From: CAYUWM01 sp964448395
GTDB taxonomy: Bacteria; Chloroflexota; Dehalococcoidia; E44-bin15
NCBI GenBank assembly: GCA_964448395.1
Contig: CAYUWM010000050.1
Location: 1 to 11,713 of the forward strand
Reading direction: 5' to 3'
Length of the DNA: 11,713 nucleotides
Shown: positions 1 through 6,275 of the stretch, in pieces
Layout of the letters: every line of letters begins with the position of its first letter
Numbering within the stretch: the first letter of the stretch is position 1
Made by a program: the position numbers and the translations under genes
Notes under the pieces: generated by a model
The model's database searches: none
The model's input: only the letters and a program-made list of their open reading frames with translations
What the model was told of the DNA's origin: nothing

Positions 1-16
1 CCCGCAGGAGGAGCGC

Positions 17-223
17 ATGCAGCAGTCATCGTACCAGAGCCTTCAGTGGAGCGAGTCCGTCATCCTGTCCGCCGCGTCCCGCATCTTCGCCGCCTACATC
101 ACCGCGGGCAAGATGTGGGCGGATAACGAGGATGAGATGATGCTCAAGGCCATACAGACCGCCATCAAGATGTCCGACAAGGTGGACGCCATGGTCAAGA
201 GCGACGACGAGGGCAAGAGATAG
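17..223 (+). CDS. Small hypothetical protein, 68 aa
   Basis: I do not recognise this family. The ATG is preceded by a strong ribosome binding site, AGGAGG at 6-11, five bases upstream, and the reading frame closes with TAG. The product is short and probably helical, with no signal peptide or membrane segment. An alanine-rich stretch near residues 18-32 is followed by an acidic and Met/Lys-rich C-terminal half ending in a charged tail. Small proteins of this general look (Trp-Ser-Glu near the start, then paired helices) occur among phage-associated genes in Chloroflexota-like genomes, but that is only an impression. Its upstream neighbour lies outside the window, so whether it ends a larger operon cannot be seen. 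The 79 bases after it contain the mazEF promoter. Confidence 0.65.
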   Translation: MQQSSYQSLQWSESVILSAASRIFAAYITAGKMWADNEDEMMLKAIQTAIKMSDKVDAMVKSDDEGKR

Positions 224-259
224 CAGTCCCTCCGCCGTCGATAAACCCCCAGCTTGAAC

Positions 260-288
260 TTGACAAACCCCGGCAACCATTGTATCAT
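260..288 (+). promoter_or_regulatory. Promoter of mazEF
   Basis: TTGACA at 260-265 is followed after exactly 17 bases by TATCAT at 283-288, a near-consensus sigma-70 type promoter. Transcription would begin near 295, about 25 bases before the mazE ATG. The -10 box lies inside an inverted repeat at 281-301, the arrangement expected for autoregulated toxin-antitoxin promoters. Confidence 0.75.
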
Positions 289-301
289 CATTGTAGATAC
301 A
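281..301. promoter_or_regulatory. Candidate MazE(F) operator palindrome
   Basis: TGTATC at 281-286 and GATACA at 296-301 are perfect inverted arms separated by nine bases. The element covers the -10 box and the expected start site of the mazEF promoter. AbrB-fold antitoxins of the MazE group bind palindromes at their own promoter, more tightly when complexed with toxin, so negative autoregulation is the natural reading. The site itself is seen in the sequence; the binding is inferred. Confidence 0.55.
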
Positions 302-320
302 TTTGAACGGAGAGATGCAG

Positions 321-563
321 ATGAAGGCACGCGTGCAGAAGTGGGGCAACAGCCTGGCGCTGCGCATCCCCCGGGCGTTCGCCGCCGAAGCCGGGCTGCA
401 CAACGAATCGCCGGTCGAGATCTCGCTGGTCGAAGGCAAGCTGGTGGTGGTGGCGGTAGCCGCACCACAGCCGACCCTCGAGCAGTTGCTGTCGCAGGTA
501 ACCGCAGAGAACCTGCACCGCGAGACAGACACCGGCCCCGCCGTTGGAAGCGAGGCATGGTAG
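321..563 (+). CDS. mazE: MazE-type antitoxin (AbrB/SpoVT fold)
   Basis: This is the DNA-binding antitoxin partner of the downstream MazF-like toxin. The N-terminus carries the MazE signature KWGNSLALRIPRAF at residues 7-20, which forms the swapped-hairpin AbrB domain. Beta-strands ending in KLVVVAV follow. The C-terminal segment, LEQLLSQVTAENLH and then DTGPAVGSEAW, matches the toxin-wrapping tail of this family. I chose ATG 321 (80 aa) because AACGGAGAG at 306-314 then sits at normal distance; an in-frame TTG at 303 and ATG at 315 are poorly spaced alternatives. The gene overlaps mazF by seven bases, implying coupled translation. It is likely autoregulated through the palindrome at 281-301. 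Confidence 0.93.
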   Translation: MKARVQKWGNSLALRIPRAFAAEAGLHNESPVEISLVEGKLVVVAVAAPQPTLEQLLSQVTAENLHRETDTGPAVGSEAW

Positions 564-904
564 GCCCCGCGGGTTACGTTCCCCAGCGCGGGGACGCGGT
601 ATGGATCACCCTCAATCCCCAGGCCGGCCACGAGCAGGCGGGCCGCCGTCCCGCGGTGGTGCTCTCGCCGCAGGCCTACAACAGCAGGGTGGGACTGGCT
701 ATCCTCTGTCCCGTAACCAGCCAGATCAAGGGCTACCCGTTCGAAGTGCCCCTTCCGGCGGGCCTGCCGCTGACCGGGGCCATCCTCGCCGACCAGGTGA
801 AAAGCCTGGACTGGCGCGCCCGCAACGCGGAGCTGATCTGCGCCCTGCCCGATGAGACGGTATCGGAAGCGCTGCAGAGGCTGGGAACACTGCTGTCGCA
901 ATAG
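557..904 (+). CDS. mazF: MazF/PemK-type toxin, endoribonuclease
   Basis: The 115-residue product is a typical full-length MazF-fold toxin, expected to cleave mRNA at short sequence motifs when the antitoxin is lost. Visible family motifs are YVPQRGDAVWITLNPQAGHEQ (about residues 7-27), GRRPAVVLSP (28-37), the CPVTSQIKGYPFEV segment carrying the conserved Thr-Ser, and ILADQVKSLDWRAR, the conserved Asp-Gln-Val-Lys-Ser-Leu-Asp block near residue 80. The Arg of GRRP and the Thr of PVTS are the residues generally linked to catalysis in this family. Its ATG lies inside the last codons of mazE (ATGGTAG), so the pair is translationally coupled. A GNAT acetyltransferase follows after a 32-base gap and may be cotranscribed. 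Confidence 0.93.
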   Translation: MVGPAGYVPQRGDAVWITLNPQAGHEQAGRRPAVVLSPQAYNSRVGLAILCPVTSQIKGYPFEVPLPAGLPLTGAILADQVKSLDWRARNAELICALPDETVSEALQRLGTLLSQ

Positions 905-936
905 CATAACGCCCATCTTGACGGAGAGGATTACAG

Positions 937-1452
937 ATTAACATACGATTGGAACAGCCCGCAGACGAGGCGCAGGTGCGCGCCGTCAACGAGCAGGCGT
1001 TCGGGCGGCCGGAGGAGGCCGGCATCGTGGACCGGCTGAGGATCTCCTGCCCGGAGGCGATATCGCTGGTGGCCGACGACGGCGGCGAGGTGGTGGGGCA
1101 CATCATCTTCACCGTGGCGTTCATCGACTCGCCGAAGGGGAAGCTGTGGGGCCGGGGGCTGGCGGTGATGGCGGTGCTCCCCGATAGGCAGCGGCAGGGC
1201 ATCGGCTCCAGGCTCATCGAGCGCGGGCTGGACCTGCTGCGGGAGGAAAAATGCCCGTTCGTCATCGTGGTGGGGCACGCGGAGTACTACCCCCGCTTCG
1301 GCTTCACCCGCGCATCCGGATATAAACTCTCCAGCCAGTGGGAAAACATGCCCGACGAGGCGTTCATGGTGCTGGTGTTCGACCAGGGAGCGATGCAGGG
1401 CGTGTCGGGCGTCGCCACGTACCGCGACGACGAGTTCAGCCAGGCGATGTAG
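937..1452 (+). CDS. GNAT family N-acetyltransferase (YhbS-like), ATT start
   Basis: This is a predicted acetyl-CoA-dependent N-acetyltransferase, substrate unknown. The acetyl-CoA binding motif A is clear: AVLPDRQRQGIGSRLIERGL with the Arg/Gln-x-x-Gly-x-Gly loop, followed by VVGHAEYYPRFGF, a signature of the COG3153/YhbS group. The start is unusual. Homologues of this type open M-x-I-R-x-E-x-P-x-D, and here the frame reads I-N-I-R-L-E-Q-P-A-D with ATT at 937. GGAGAGG at 923-929 is seven bases upstream of that ATT but 19 bases from the only conventional start, TTG 949, which would also cut the first beta-strand. A stop at 919 bars a longer form. The 171-aa reading is preferred. Its 3' end overlaps the convergent maf gene by 17 bases. 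Confidence 0.85.
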   Translation: MNIRLEQPADEAQVRAVNEQAFGRPEEAGIVDRLRISCPEAISLVADDGGEVVGHIIFTVAFIDSPKGKLWGRGLAVMAVLPDRQRQGIGSRLIERGLDLLREEKCPFVIVVGHAEYYPRFGFTRASGYKLSSQWENMPDEAFMVLVFDQGAMQGVSGVATYRDDEFSQAM

Positions 1453-2008
1453 GCCGCGCCGCGATCTCCAGCCCGTCGCGCACTTCACAGTCGAGGCACT
1501 GCTGGGGAAGCGACCACTCGGGTCGCTTTTTTATATCGACGCCCGCTTCCCTCAGCATGCGCGCCAGCGCGCACAGGGGCAGGCCCACCACGTTCATGTA
1601 GCAGCCGTCCACGCCCGCCGCAGGGGAGAACGCGGGGTGCTGGATGCCGTAGGCCCCCGCCTTGTCCATGCAGTCCCCGCTGGCTATGTACCCCTCGATC
1701 TCCTCGTCGGAGTACTCCCGCATGGTGACCGCCGTGCTGGCGTGCCCCGTACGTTCAACGCCGCCCGACACGAGGGCGATGCCGGTCACCACCACATGTT
1801 CATCGCCCCGCAGGGAACACAGCATCTCCCGTGCCTCCTGAGCGTCTCTGGGCTTGTTTAAAATGTGTCCGGCGTGTGCAACCACCGTGTCCGCGCCGAC
1901 CACCGGGATGCCGTCGCCGCGACTGCTGGCGATGGCCCTCGCCTTCTCCAGCGCCAGACGCTCCGCGACCGCCGCCGGCGCCTCGTCACCCATGCCTGAA
2001 CACGTCAT
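1436..2008 (-). CDS. maf: Maf-like nucleotide pyrophosphatase, N-terminally truncated
   Basis: Maf/YhdE/YceF proteins hydrolyse non-canonical or canonical nucleoside triphosphates to monophosphates. The core is clear: LALEKARA with Lys22, the catalytic motif VGADTVV with Asp40, NKP with Lys52, and KAGAYGIQ with Gln123, all matching family active-site positions. What is missing is the first 30 or so residues, including the Ser-x-Ser-Pro-Arg-Arg segment that grips the triphosphate. An in-frame stop lies about 30 bases upstream of ATG 2008 and no such motif is encoded in any frame up to the next gene. The C-terminus is extended past NVVGLPLCALARML by about 35 residues with a Cys171-x-x-Cys174 pair. 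No ribosome binding site is seen; TATAAT lies seven bases before the ATG, suggesting a leaderless mRNA. Activity is doubtful without the Arg-Arg pair. Confidence 0.8.
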   Translation of the reverse strand: MTCSGMGDEAPAAVAERLALEKARAIASSRGDGIPVVGADTVVAHAGHILNKPRDAQEAREMLCSLRGDEHVVVTGIALVSGGVERTGHASTAVTMREYSDEEIEGYIASGDCMDKAGAYGIQHPAFSPAAGVDGCYMNVVGLPLCALARMLREAGVDIKKRPEWSLPQQCLDCEVRDGLEIAARPTSPG

Positions 2009-2014
2009 AGCGTG

Positions 2015-2024
2015 ATTATACCAC
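2015..2024 (-). promoter_or_regulatory. Extended -10 promoter of maf, leaderless geometry
   Basis: Read on the minus strand, GTGGTATAAT combines a TGn extension with a perfect TATAAT. Six bases separate the box from the maf ATG, so the expected start of transcription coincides with the start codon. No convincing -35 is present, which an extended -10 can tolerate. The promoter diverges from the phage-cassette promoter that starts at 2047. Confidence 0.6.
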
Positions 2025-2046
2025 GTACGGGTGTGTCATTCTTCCC

Positions 2047-2076
2047 TTGACATTGTAAGAACATATGTTCTATGAT
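2047..2076 (+). promoter_or_regulatory. Promoter of the phage-structural cassette
   Basis: TTGACA at 2047-2052 and TATGAT at 2071-2076 are separated by 18 bases, one of the two strongest promoter matches in the window. It lies about 30 bases upstream of the first cassette gene. Its spacer is occupied by a perfect 14-base palindrome (2058-2071), so a repressor bound there would block RNA polymerase directly. Confidence 0.78.
2058..2071. promoter_or_regulatory. Probable LexA (SOS) box
   Basis: AGAACATATGTTCT is a perfect palindrome containing GAAC-ATAT-GTTC, the core of the Gram-positive/Actinobacterial LexA operator (Bacillus-type consensus CGAAC-N4-GTTCG). Only the outermost base pair deviates from that consensus. 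It sits exactly between the -35 and -10 elements of the cassette promoter, a classical repressor position. Whether this host's LexA uses this motif is inferred, since lexA is not in the window. Confidence 0.7.
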
Positions 2077-2109
2077 GTTGGCTCCAAATCATCGAGCAGG
2101 AGGTGACGC

Positions 2110-2460
2110 ATGACCGAGGAGCAGGTGCAAGTCGAGACCGACGAAGCAGTCGGGGAGCCGCCGAGCGAGGCCGACGCGCTGCGGGTGCAGCTTACCGACG
2201 CCGCGAAACGCTACCGCGAGCTGCTGCTGGCGGGCTCGCCCGAGGTGCCCGCGGAGCTGGTGACCGGGGCCACTATCGAGGAGGTGGACGCATCGTTCGC
2301 CGCGGCGCGGGGGGTGGTGCAGCAGGTGAGAAGGCGCATCGAGGAGCAGGCCGGCGCCGAGCACGTGCCGGCGGGGGCGCCTCCGCGCACCGCGCCCGAC
2401 CTCAGCGGGCTATCGCCGGCGGAGAAGATAGCCTACGCGCTCTCCCGACCGGGGGCATAG
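2110..2460 (+). CDS. Putative phage scaffolding-like protein, 116 aa
   Basis: This is the first gene of the cassette, directly upstream of the capsid gene. The ribosome binding site AGGAGGTGA at 2098-2106 is a full-length complement of the 16S tail. The product is acidic and predicted mostly helical: an acidic disordered start, a charged helix around residues 22-40, a second helix-rich region around 58-84 (ASFAAARGVVQQVRRRIEEQ), a Pro/Ala linker and a C-terminal helix LSPAEKIAYALS. A small, acidic, helical protein ending in a short conserved helix and placed immediately before the major capsid gene fits a scaffolding or assembly protein. There is no recognisable protease motif. The role rests on position and composition rather than on a sequence family I can name. 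Confidence 0.6.
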   Translation: MTEEQVQVETDEAVGEPPSEADALRVQLTDAAKRYRELLLAGSPEVPAELVTGATIEEVDASFAAARGVVQQVRRRIEEQAGAEHVPAGAPPRTAPDLSGLSPAEKIAYALSRPGA

Positions 2461-2556
2461 CGCTCTAAGAAAAAGCGACAGTAAAGCATAAAATCACATA
2501 TCGGCATCCCAAATTTACATAACGCTTAGACAAGAACGTAAAAGGAGGACAACGGA
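2461..2556 (+). other. AT-rich gap between scaffold-like and capsid genes
   Basis: This 96-base non-coding stretch is much richer in A and T than the flanking genes. It ends with the strong ribosome binding site AGGAGG of the capsid gene. TCTAAG (2464-2469) and CTTAGA (2524-2529) are complementary and could fold the leader into a long-range stem. TTTACA at 2514-2519 resembles a -35 but has no matching -10. I see no second promoter that I would call. Confidence 0.4.
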
Positions 2557-3444
2557 ATGGCACTAACACTGGCGGAGGCATCCAAGCTATCCAACGACGT
2601 GCTGCTGCAGGGGGTCATCGAGACCATGGTGTACGACAGCCCGGTGCTGCAGGTCATGCCGTTCATCGAGATTGTAGGCAACGGCCTGACATATAATCGA
2701 GAAAACGATGCCGCCAGCGCCGCGTTCTACGACGTGGGCGACACCTGGGCCGAGTCCACGCCCACCTTCACCCAGCAGACCGCCACCCTCAGGATACTGG
2801 GCGGCGACGCCGACGTGGACAACTTCCTCAAGGCGACACGCAGCAACGTGCAGGACCTGGAGGCGGCCATCGTGCAGCTCAAGGCGCGGGCGGTGCAGCG
2901 CAAGTTCGAGGACACCTTCATCAACGGCGACTCGGCGGTGGACGCCAACGCCTTCGACGGCATCGACAAGCTGTGCGCGTCGGGGCAGACGGTGTCCATG
3001 GGCGACAACGGCGACACCCTCACGCTGGAGAAGCTGGACGAGCTCATCGACTGCGTCAAGGGGGGCAAGCCCCACATCATGCTGCTCAGCCGCCGCTCGC
3101 GGCGCAAGCTCAACGCCCTCAGCCGCGCGTCGGGGGGCATACTGGTCTCCGACCGCAACGCGTTCGGGCAGATGGTGGAGTACTACGACGGCATACCGCT
3201 GGGGGTGTGCGACTGGATCGCCGACGACCGGGAGGTGGGAACCTCCAGCGATTGCTCGACGATATACGCCATGCAGTTCGGCGAGGGGGCGGTGGCGGGG
3301 CTGACCGGGCCCGGCGGGGTGCAGGTGGAGCAGGTGGGCAGCCTGGAGACGCAGGACGCATCGCGCACCAGGGTCAAGTGGTACGTCTCGGTGGCCCTGT
3401 TCAACAGCGTCAAGCTGGCCAAGCTCATCGGGGTGAGAGATTAG
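2557..3444 (+). CDS. HK97-fold major capsid protein
   Basis: The 295-residue product resembles phage major capsid proteins of the short HK97-fold type that lack a long N-terminal delta domain. In order it shows an N-terminal helix (LAEASKLSNDVLLQGVIETM), an extended region around residues 45-80 suited to the E-loop (YNRENDAASAAFYDVGDTW), a long spine-helix-like stretch near 95-125 (SNVQDLEAAIVQLKARAVQR), an A-domain-like region around 150-190 (LTLEKLDELIDCVKGGKPH, then LLSRRSRRKLNAL) and a C-terminal beta segment ending VKWYVSVALFNSVKLAKLIGVRD. AGGAGG at 2543-2548, eight bases before the ATG, suggests high expression. An encapsulin-type nanocompartment shell shares this fold, but the adaptor and tail genes downstream favour a viral particle. 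The adaptor-like gene starts four bases after the stop. Confidence 0.82.
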   Translation: MALTLAEASKLSNDVLLQGVIETMVYDSPVLQVMPFIEIVGNGLTYNRENDAASAAFYDVGDTWAESTPTFTQQTATLRILGGDADVDNFLKATRSNVQDLEAAIVQLKARAVQRKFEDTFINGDSAVDANAFDGIDKLCASGQTVSMGDNGDTLTLEKLDELIDCVKGGKPHIMLLSRRSRRKLNALSRASGGILVSDRNAFGQMVEYYDGIPLGVCDWIADDREVGTSSDCSTIYAMQFGEGAVAGLTGPGGVQVEQVGSLETQDASRTRVKWYVSVALFNSVKLAKLIGVRD

Positions 3445-3447
3445 GCG

Positions 3448-4083
3448 ATGAACCTGAGCCAGATGCGGGCGCGGCTGCGAACCGACCTCCACGACGAGGA
3501 CAGCGCCAACTACCGCTGGACCGACGGCGAGCTCGACCGCCACATCCAGCGGGCGGTGCGCGAGCTGTCGCTGGCGGTGCCGCTGGAGGAGAAGGCCACG
3601 CTGTACACCTCCGAGGGCAGCCGCGACCTGTCGATATCGGGGCTGAGCGGCCTGGTGGCCGTCGAGGCGGTGGAGTACCCCGCGGGGGGCTACCCGCCGA
3701 CGTACGCCCGCTTCAGCCTGTGGGGCGGCACCCTGAGCCTGCTCACCGATGCCGCGCCCGGCGAGGGGGAGGAGGTGAAGGTGTACTACGGCGCGCTCCA
3801 CACCCTCGACGGCGACGGCTCGACCCTGCCCGCGGCGCTGGAGGAGCTGGTAGCCACCGGTGCCGCCGGCTACGCCGCGGTGGAGTGGGCCAGCTTCGCC
3901 ACCAACAGGACCAACCTCGGCGGGGAGCATACCTGGCGCGACTACCTCACCTGGGGACAGGACCGCCTGTCGGCCTTCATGAAAGGGTTATCTCGACATA
4001 GTCGGAAGAATGCGGTGCGCTCGCGGCGGCTGTACCGGCCTGTCGAGCCGATGCAGAGCCGGACGGCGGACTGGGGGCCGTGA
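3448..4083 (+). CDS. Phage head-tail adaptor-like protein
   Basis: This gene lies immediately after the capsid gene, the usual place for head-completion proteins. The N-terminus (LSQMRARLRTDLHDEDSANY, then RWTDGELDRHIQRAVRELSLAVP) follows the pattern of gp6-like/SU10-type adaptors: a helix, an aspartate-rich turn, Trp-Thr-Asp-Gly-Glu-Leu, and a second helix. A beta-rich middle (about residues 50-115) and a final helical pair (LPAALEELVATGAAGYAAVEWASF, then a long basic helix) complete the fold expected of a ring-forming connector. The last 30 residues are basic and probably disordered. The stop overlaps the next start (TGATG), so translation is probably coupled. The assignment rests on pattern and position. 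Confidence 0.68.
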   Translation: MNLSQMRARLRTDLHDEDSANYRWTDGELDRHIQRAVRELSLAVPLEEKATLYTSEGSRDLSISGLSGLVAVEAVEYPAGGYPPTYARFSLWGGTLSLLTDAAPGEGEEVKVYYGALHTLDGDGSTLPAALEELVATGAAGYAAVEWASFATNRTNLGGEHTWRDYLTWGQDRLSAFMKGLSRHSRKNAVRSRRLYRPVEPMQSRTADWGP

Positions 4084-6065
4084 TGCGCAGCCTGTCGAGC
4101 ACGCTGCTGGCGGCACAGCGCAGCGCATCGGGGAGCCCGTACGTCAGGGTGGAGGTCGTCGAGCGCGTCGGGGGCGTGGCCCGCCTGATGTGGGAACGTA
4201 TCTACGAAGGCAGCGAGGGCGACCATTTCCACGCCGCCGCCATCGCCGGGATCGGGGGCACGGAGTACATCTACCGCATGATGGTCGACCCCGACACCGG
4301 CGAGCTCAAATACCAGTGCGTGGAGGCCGATGAGTCGAGCGATTTCAGCGGCTGGAGCAGCTACAGCCCCACCGTCGATGCCTATGCCGTCGCCTGCTGC
4401 GGCTGCGACCAGTACCAGTACGGCTTCCGCATGTTCCGCGTCGACCCCAACGGCCACATCTACCGCCGGCGCTACAACGGAGCCTGGAACGATATGGGAG
4501 ACGTGGGCGGCGACCAGACCTTCCGCCTCGCTGCCTGCTTCAAGGACGGCGACAACCAGGTCTTGCTCTACTCCGACGGCACCGATATCTACAGCGCGCT
4601 GTGGGTCAGCGGTGGCGGCTGGGGCTCGTTCAACAAGTGGACCAACTCCCTCGCCGCCGTCACCGGCATCGCCGTGTGCTACGTCGGCGACTACAACGTG
4701 GTGGTGGCCGGCACCGATGCCGACGGCAGGGCGGGGGTATGGACCTGCGTGTTCGGCGACGGCTACTCGGCCGCCGTCGGCACTTGGACGAGCCTGCATG
4801 AGTTTGCCATCGCCGAGAGCGGCAGCGGGGTCAGCTTCCACTTCCCCGCGCTGTCCTACCCCGACGTGTTCCGCCTGTTCTACGTGGAATCCTATTCCGG
4901 CGACGAAGCGTACAGCCGTCCCTACTGGTCGCACAGCCTGCCCGCCGCCGACTTCATCTCGAACCTGTGGCGCGAGCCCGTCCCCTTCGACCTCACCACC
5001 ACCCACGGGCTCGCGCTGGGCTACCACGGCTCATGCGCCTGGCTCAGCAGGCCCGATGGTGTGTGGCGGGCGCCTCTGGTCCCGGCCTCGGTGGAGCTGA
5101 CCGGCGACGTGCTGGAGGTGAAGGCGTCGGCGCGGCCATTCAACGGCGGCGTCGAGATCGCCCTGCGCAACGACGACGGGCGCTACAACAGCATCGGCGC
5201 GGAGGGCGACTACGAAGCGATTAAGGAGGGCAGCGAGGTATTGCTCTCCTTCGGCTACCGCACCCCCGCGGGGGATGAGACCGGCGGGCTGGAGCCCACC
5301 ACCTGGATCACGGGTTGGGATTACGTCACCCGCTGCGGGTCGTCCCGGTTCGTGCTGCGCGGCGGCGACGGCTGGTCGCTGCTCTATGGGTGGCGGGCGA
5401 GGCGTCAGTACACCTGGGAGCAGGGAGATAAGAACGTCTTCCAGATCCTCGCCTTCCTCTTCGCCCGCGCCGGCCTCGAGCTCTCCTCCTTCTCCACATC
5501 GAGCGCGGTGGTGAACCAGTATCCCACCTTCACCATCCACCCCGGTGAGAGCGCCTCCACCGCGGTGCGGCGCCTGCTGGGCGCAGTCCCCGACGTGCTG
5601 CTGTTCGTCGGGGACTGCGGCTACATCAAGAATCCGTCCCCCGGCGAGGCCAGCGCCTACAGCTACGGCAGCGACCATGCCGTCATCGAGGGGAGGTACT
5701 CCAGTAGCGCTCCCGCGGCCAACCGGGTGCAGGTGTACGGCGACGGCGTGGTCACCGAGGACTGGGACTGGGAGCGCATCGCGCTGGTGTACGACCGGCT
5801 GGCACAGGCCAGCGACGTGAACCTGGACAGCGCGGCGCAGGCCCACCAGCGGGGGGAGGCCGTGCTGAGGGAAGCACAGCGAAGCGCGGCCGGGGGGCAT
5901 ATCGTGGTGCCGATGAACTGCGGGCAAGACCTGTTCGATTTTATCGACATCGATTCACCCCAGGCGGGCATGGACGGGGCCAAGCGGCGCGTCGTTTCCA
6001 CGATGCGACTGTGGATACCGAAAGAATCGCGATACACCCTGACGATAGGACTGGAGGCAGTGTAG
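4083..6065 (+). CDS. Large phage tail protein, propeller-like N-terminal part and hub-like C-terminal part
   Basis: The 660-residue product is the largest of the cassette. ATG 4083 overlaps the preceding stop by one base; an adjacent GTG at 4080 is an alternative. After a short helix (MRSLSSTLLAAQRSASG) and a first strand block come about 290 residues rich in aromatic, Gly and Asp, with repeating units such as FRMFRVDPNGHIYRRRYNGAW and VLLYSDGTDIYSALWVSGGGW. These look like blades of a beta-propeller or lectin-like binding module. From about residue 334 (VELTGDVLEVKASARPFNGG) to the end, the style changes to that of tail hub or baseplate proteins, with the helix VFQILAFLFARAGLEL near 450 and a C-terminal beta region. 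I infer a tail-tip protein that both assembles and binds a surface. No enzymatic motif is seen. Confidence 0.65.
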   Translation: MRSLSSTLLAAQRSASGSPYVRVEVVERVGGVARLMWERIYEGSEGDHFHAAAIAGIGGTEYIYRMMVDPDTGELKYQCVEADESSDFSGWSSYSPTVDAYAVACCGCDQYQYGFRMFRVDPNGHIYRRRYNGAWNDMGDVGGDQTFRLAACFKDGDNQVLLYSDGTDIYSALWVSGGGWGSFNKWTNSLAAVTGIAVCYVGDYNVVVAGTDADGRAGVWTCVFGDGYSAAVGTWTSLHEFAIAESGSGVSFHFPALSYPDVFRLFYVESYSGDEAYSRPYWSHSLPAADFISNLWREPVPFDLTTTHGLALGYHGSCAWLSRPDGVWRAPLVPASVELTGDVLEVKASARPFNGGVEIALRNDDGRYNSIGAEGDYEAIKEGSEVLLSFGYRTPAGDETGGLEPTTWITGWDYVTRCGSSRFVLRGGDGWSLLYGWRARRQYTWEQGDKNVFQILAFLFARAGLELSSFSTSSAVVNQYPTFTIHPGESASTAVRRLLGAVPDVLLFVGDCGYIKNPSPGEASAYSYGSDHAVIEGRYSSSAPAANRVQVYGDGVVTEDWDWERIALVYDRLAQASDVNLDSAAQAHQRGEAVLREAQRSAAGGHIVVPMNCGQDLFDFIDIDSPQAGMDGAKRRVVSTMRLWIPKESRYTLTIGLEAV

Positions 6066-6275
6066 ATGAACGGGACGGAGAAGCTGCGGATGAGGTCACA
6101 GGTGGCCATCGCCGCCTTCGTGCTGCTGGTGATGGTGGTATTCATCGTCGCCGGGGTGGAATACCCCCAGGTGTTCGCCGTCTTCACCTGGACCATAAAC
6201 GGGGAGCTGTTCCTGGAGGGCGGCGCCAGGTGGGGCGGCCGGGCGATTAAGCGGATGAAGCAGGGCGATGATTAA
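6066..6275 (+). CDS. Small one-span membrane protein of the phage cassette
   Basis: The 69-residue product has one clear hydrophobic span (VAIAAFVLLVMVVFIVAGV, about residues 13-31) after a short basic N-terminus, so Nin-Cout topology is likely. A soluble tail ends in a basic segment (RWGGRAIKRMKQGDD). GGAGG at 6053-6057 is eight bases before the ATG, which itself follows the tail-protein stop without a gap. Position and size fit a holin-like or spanin-like accessory, but no lysin gene is present in the window, so a lysis role is only a guess. Its last eight bases overlap the next gene. Confidence 0.7.
   Translation: MNGTEKLRMRSQVAIAAFVLLVMVVFIVAGVEYPQVFAVFTWTINGELFLEGGARWGGRAIKRMKQGDD

Noticed and set aside
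2557..3444. Capsid gene as an encapsulin nanocompartment shell
   Set aside because: The fold is shared, but adaptor-like and tail-like genes follow directly and no cargo enzyme gene is adjacent, so a phage-type capsid is more likely.
2587..3930. Long open frame on the minus strand opposite the capsid and adaptor genes
   Set aside because: Its translation is low-complexity, rich in His, Arg, Gly and Val, with no family pattern; it is a by-product of high GC at third positions of the plus-strand genes.
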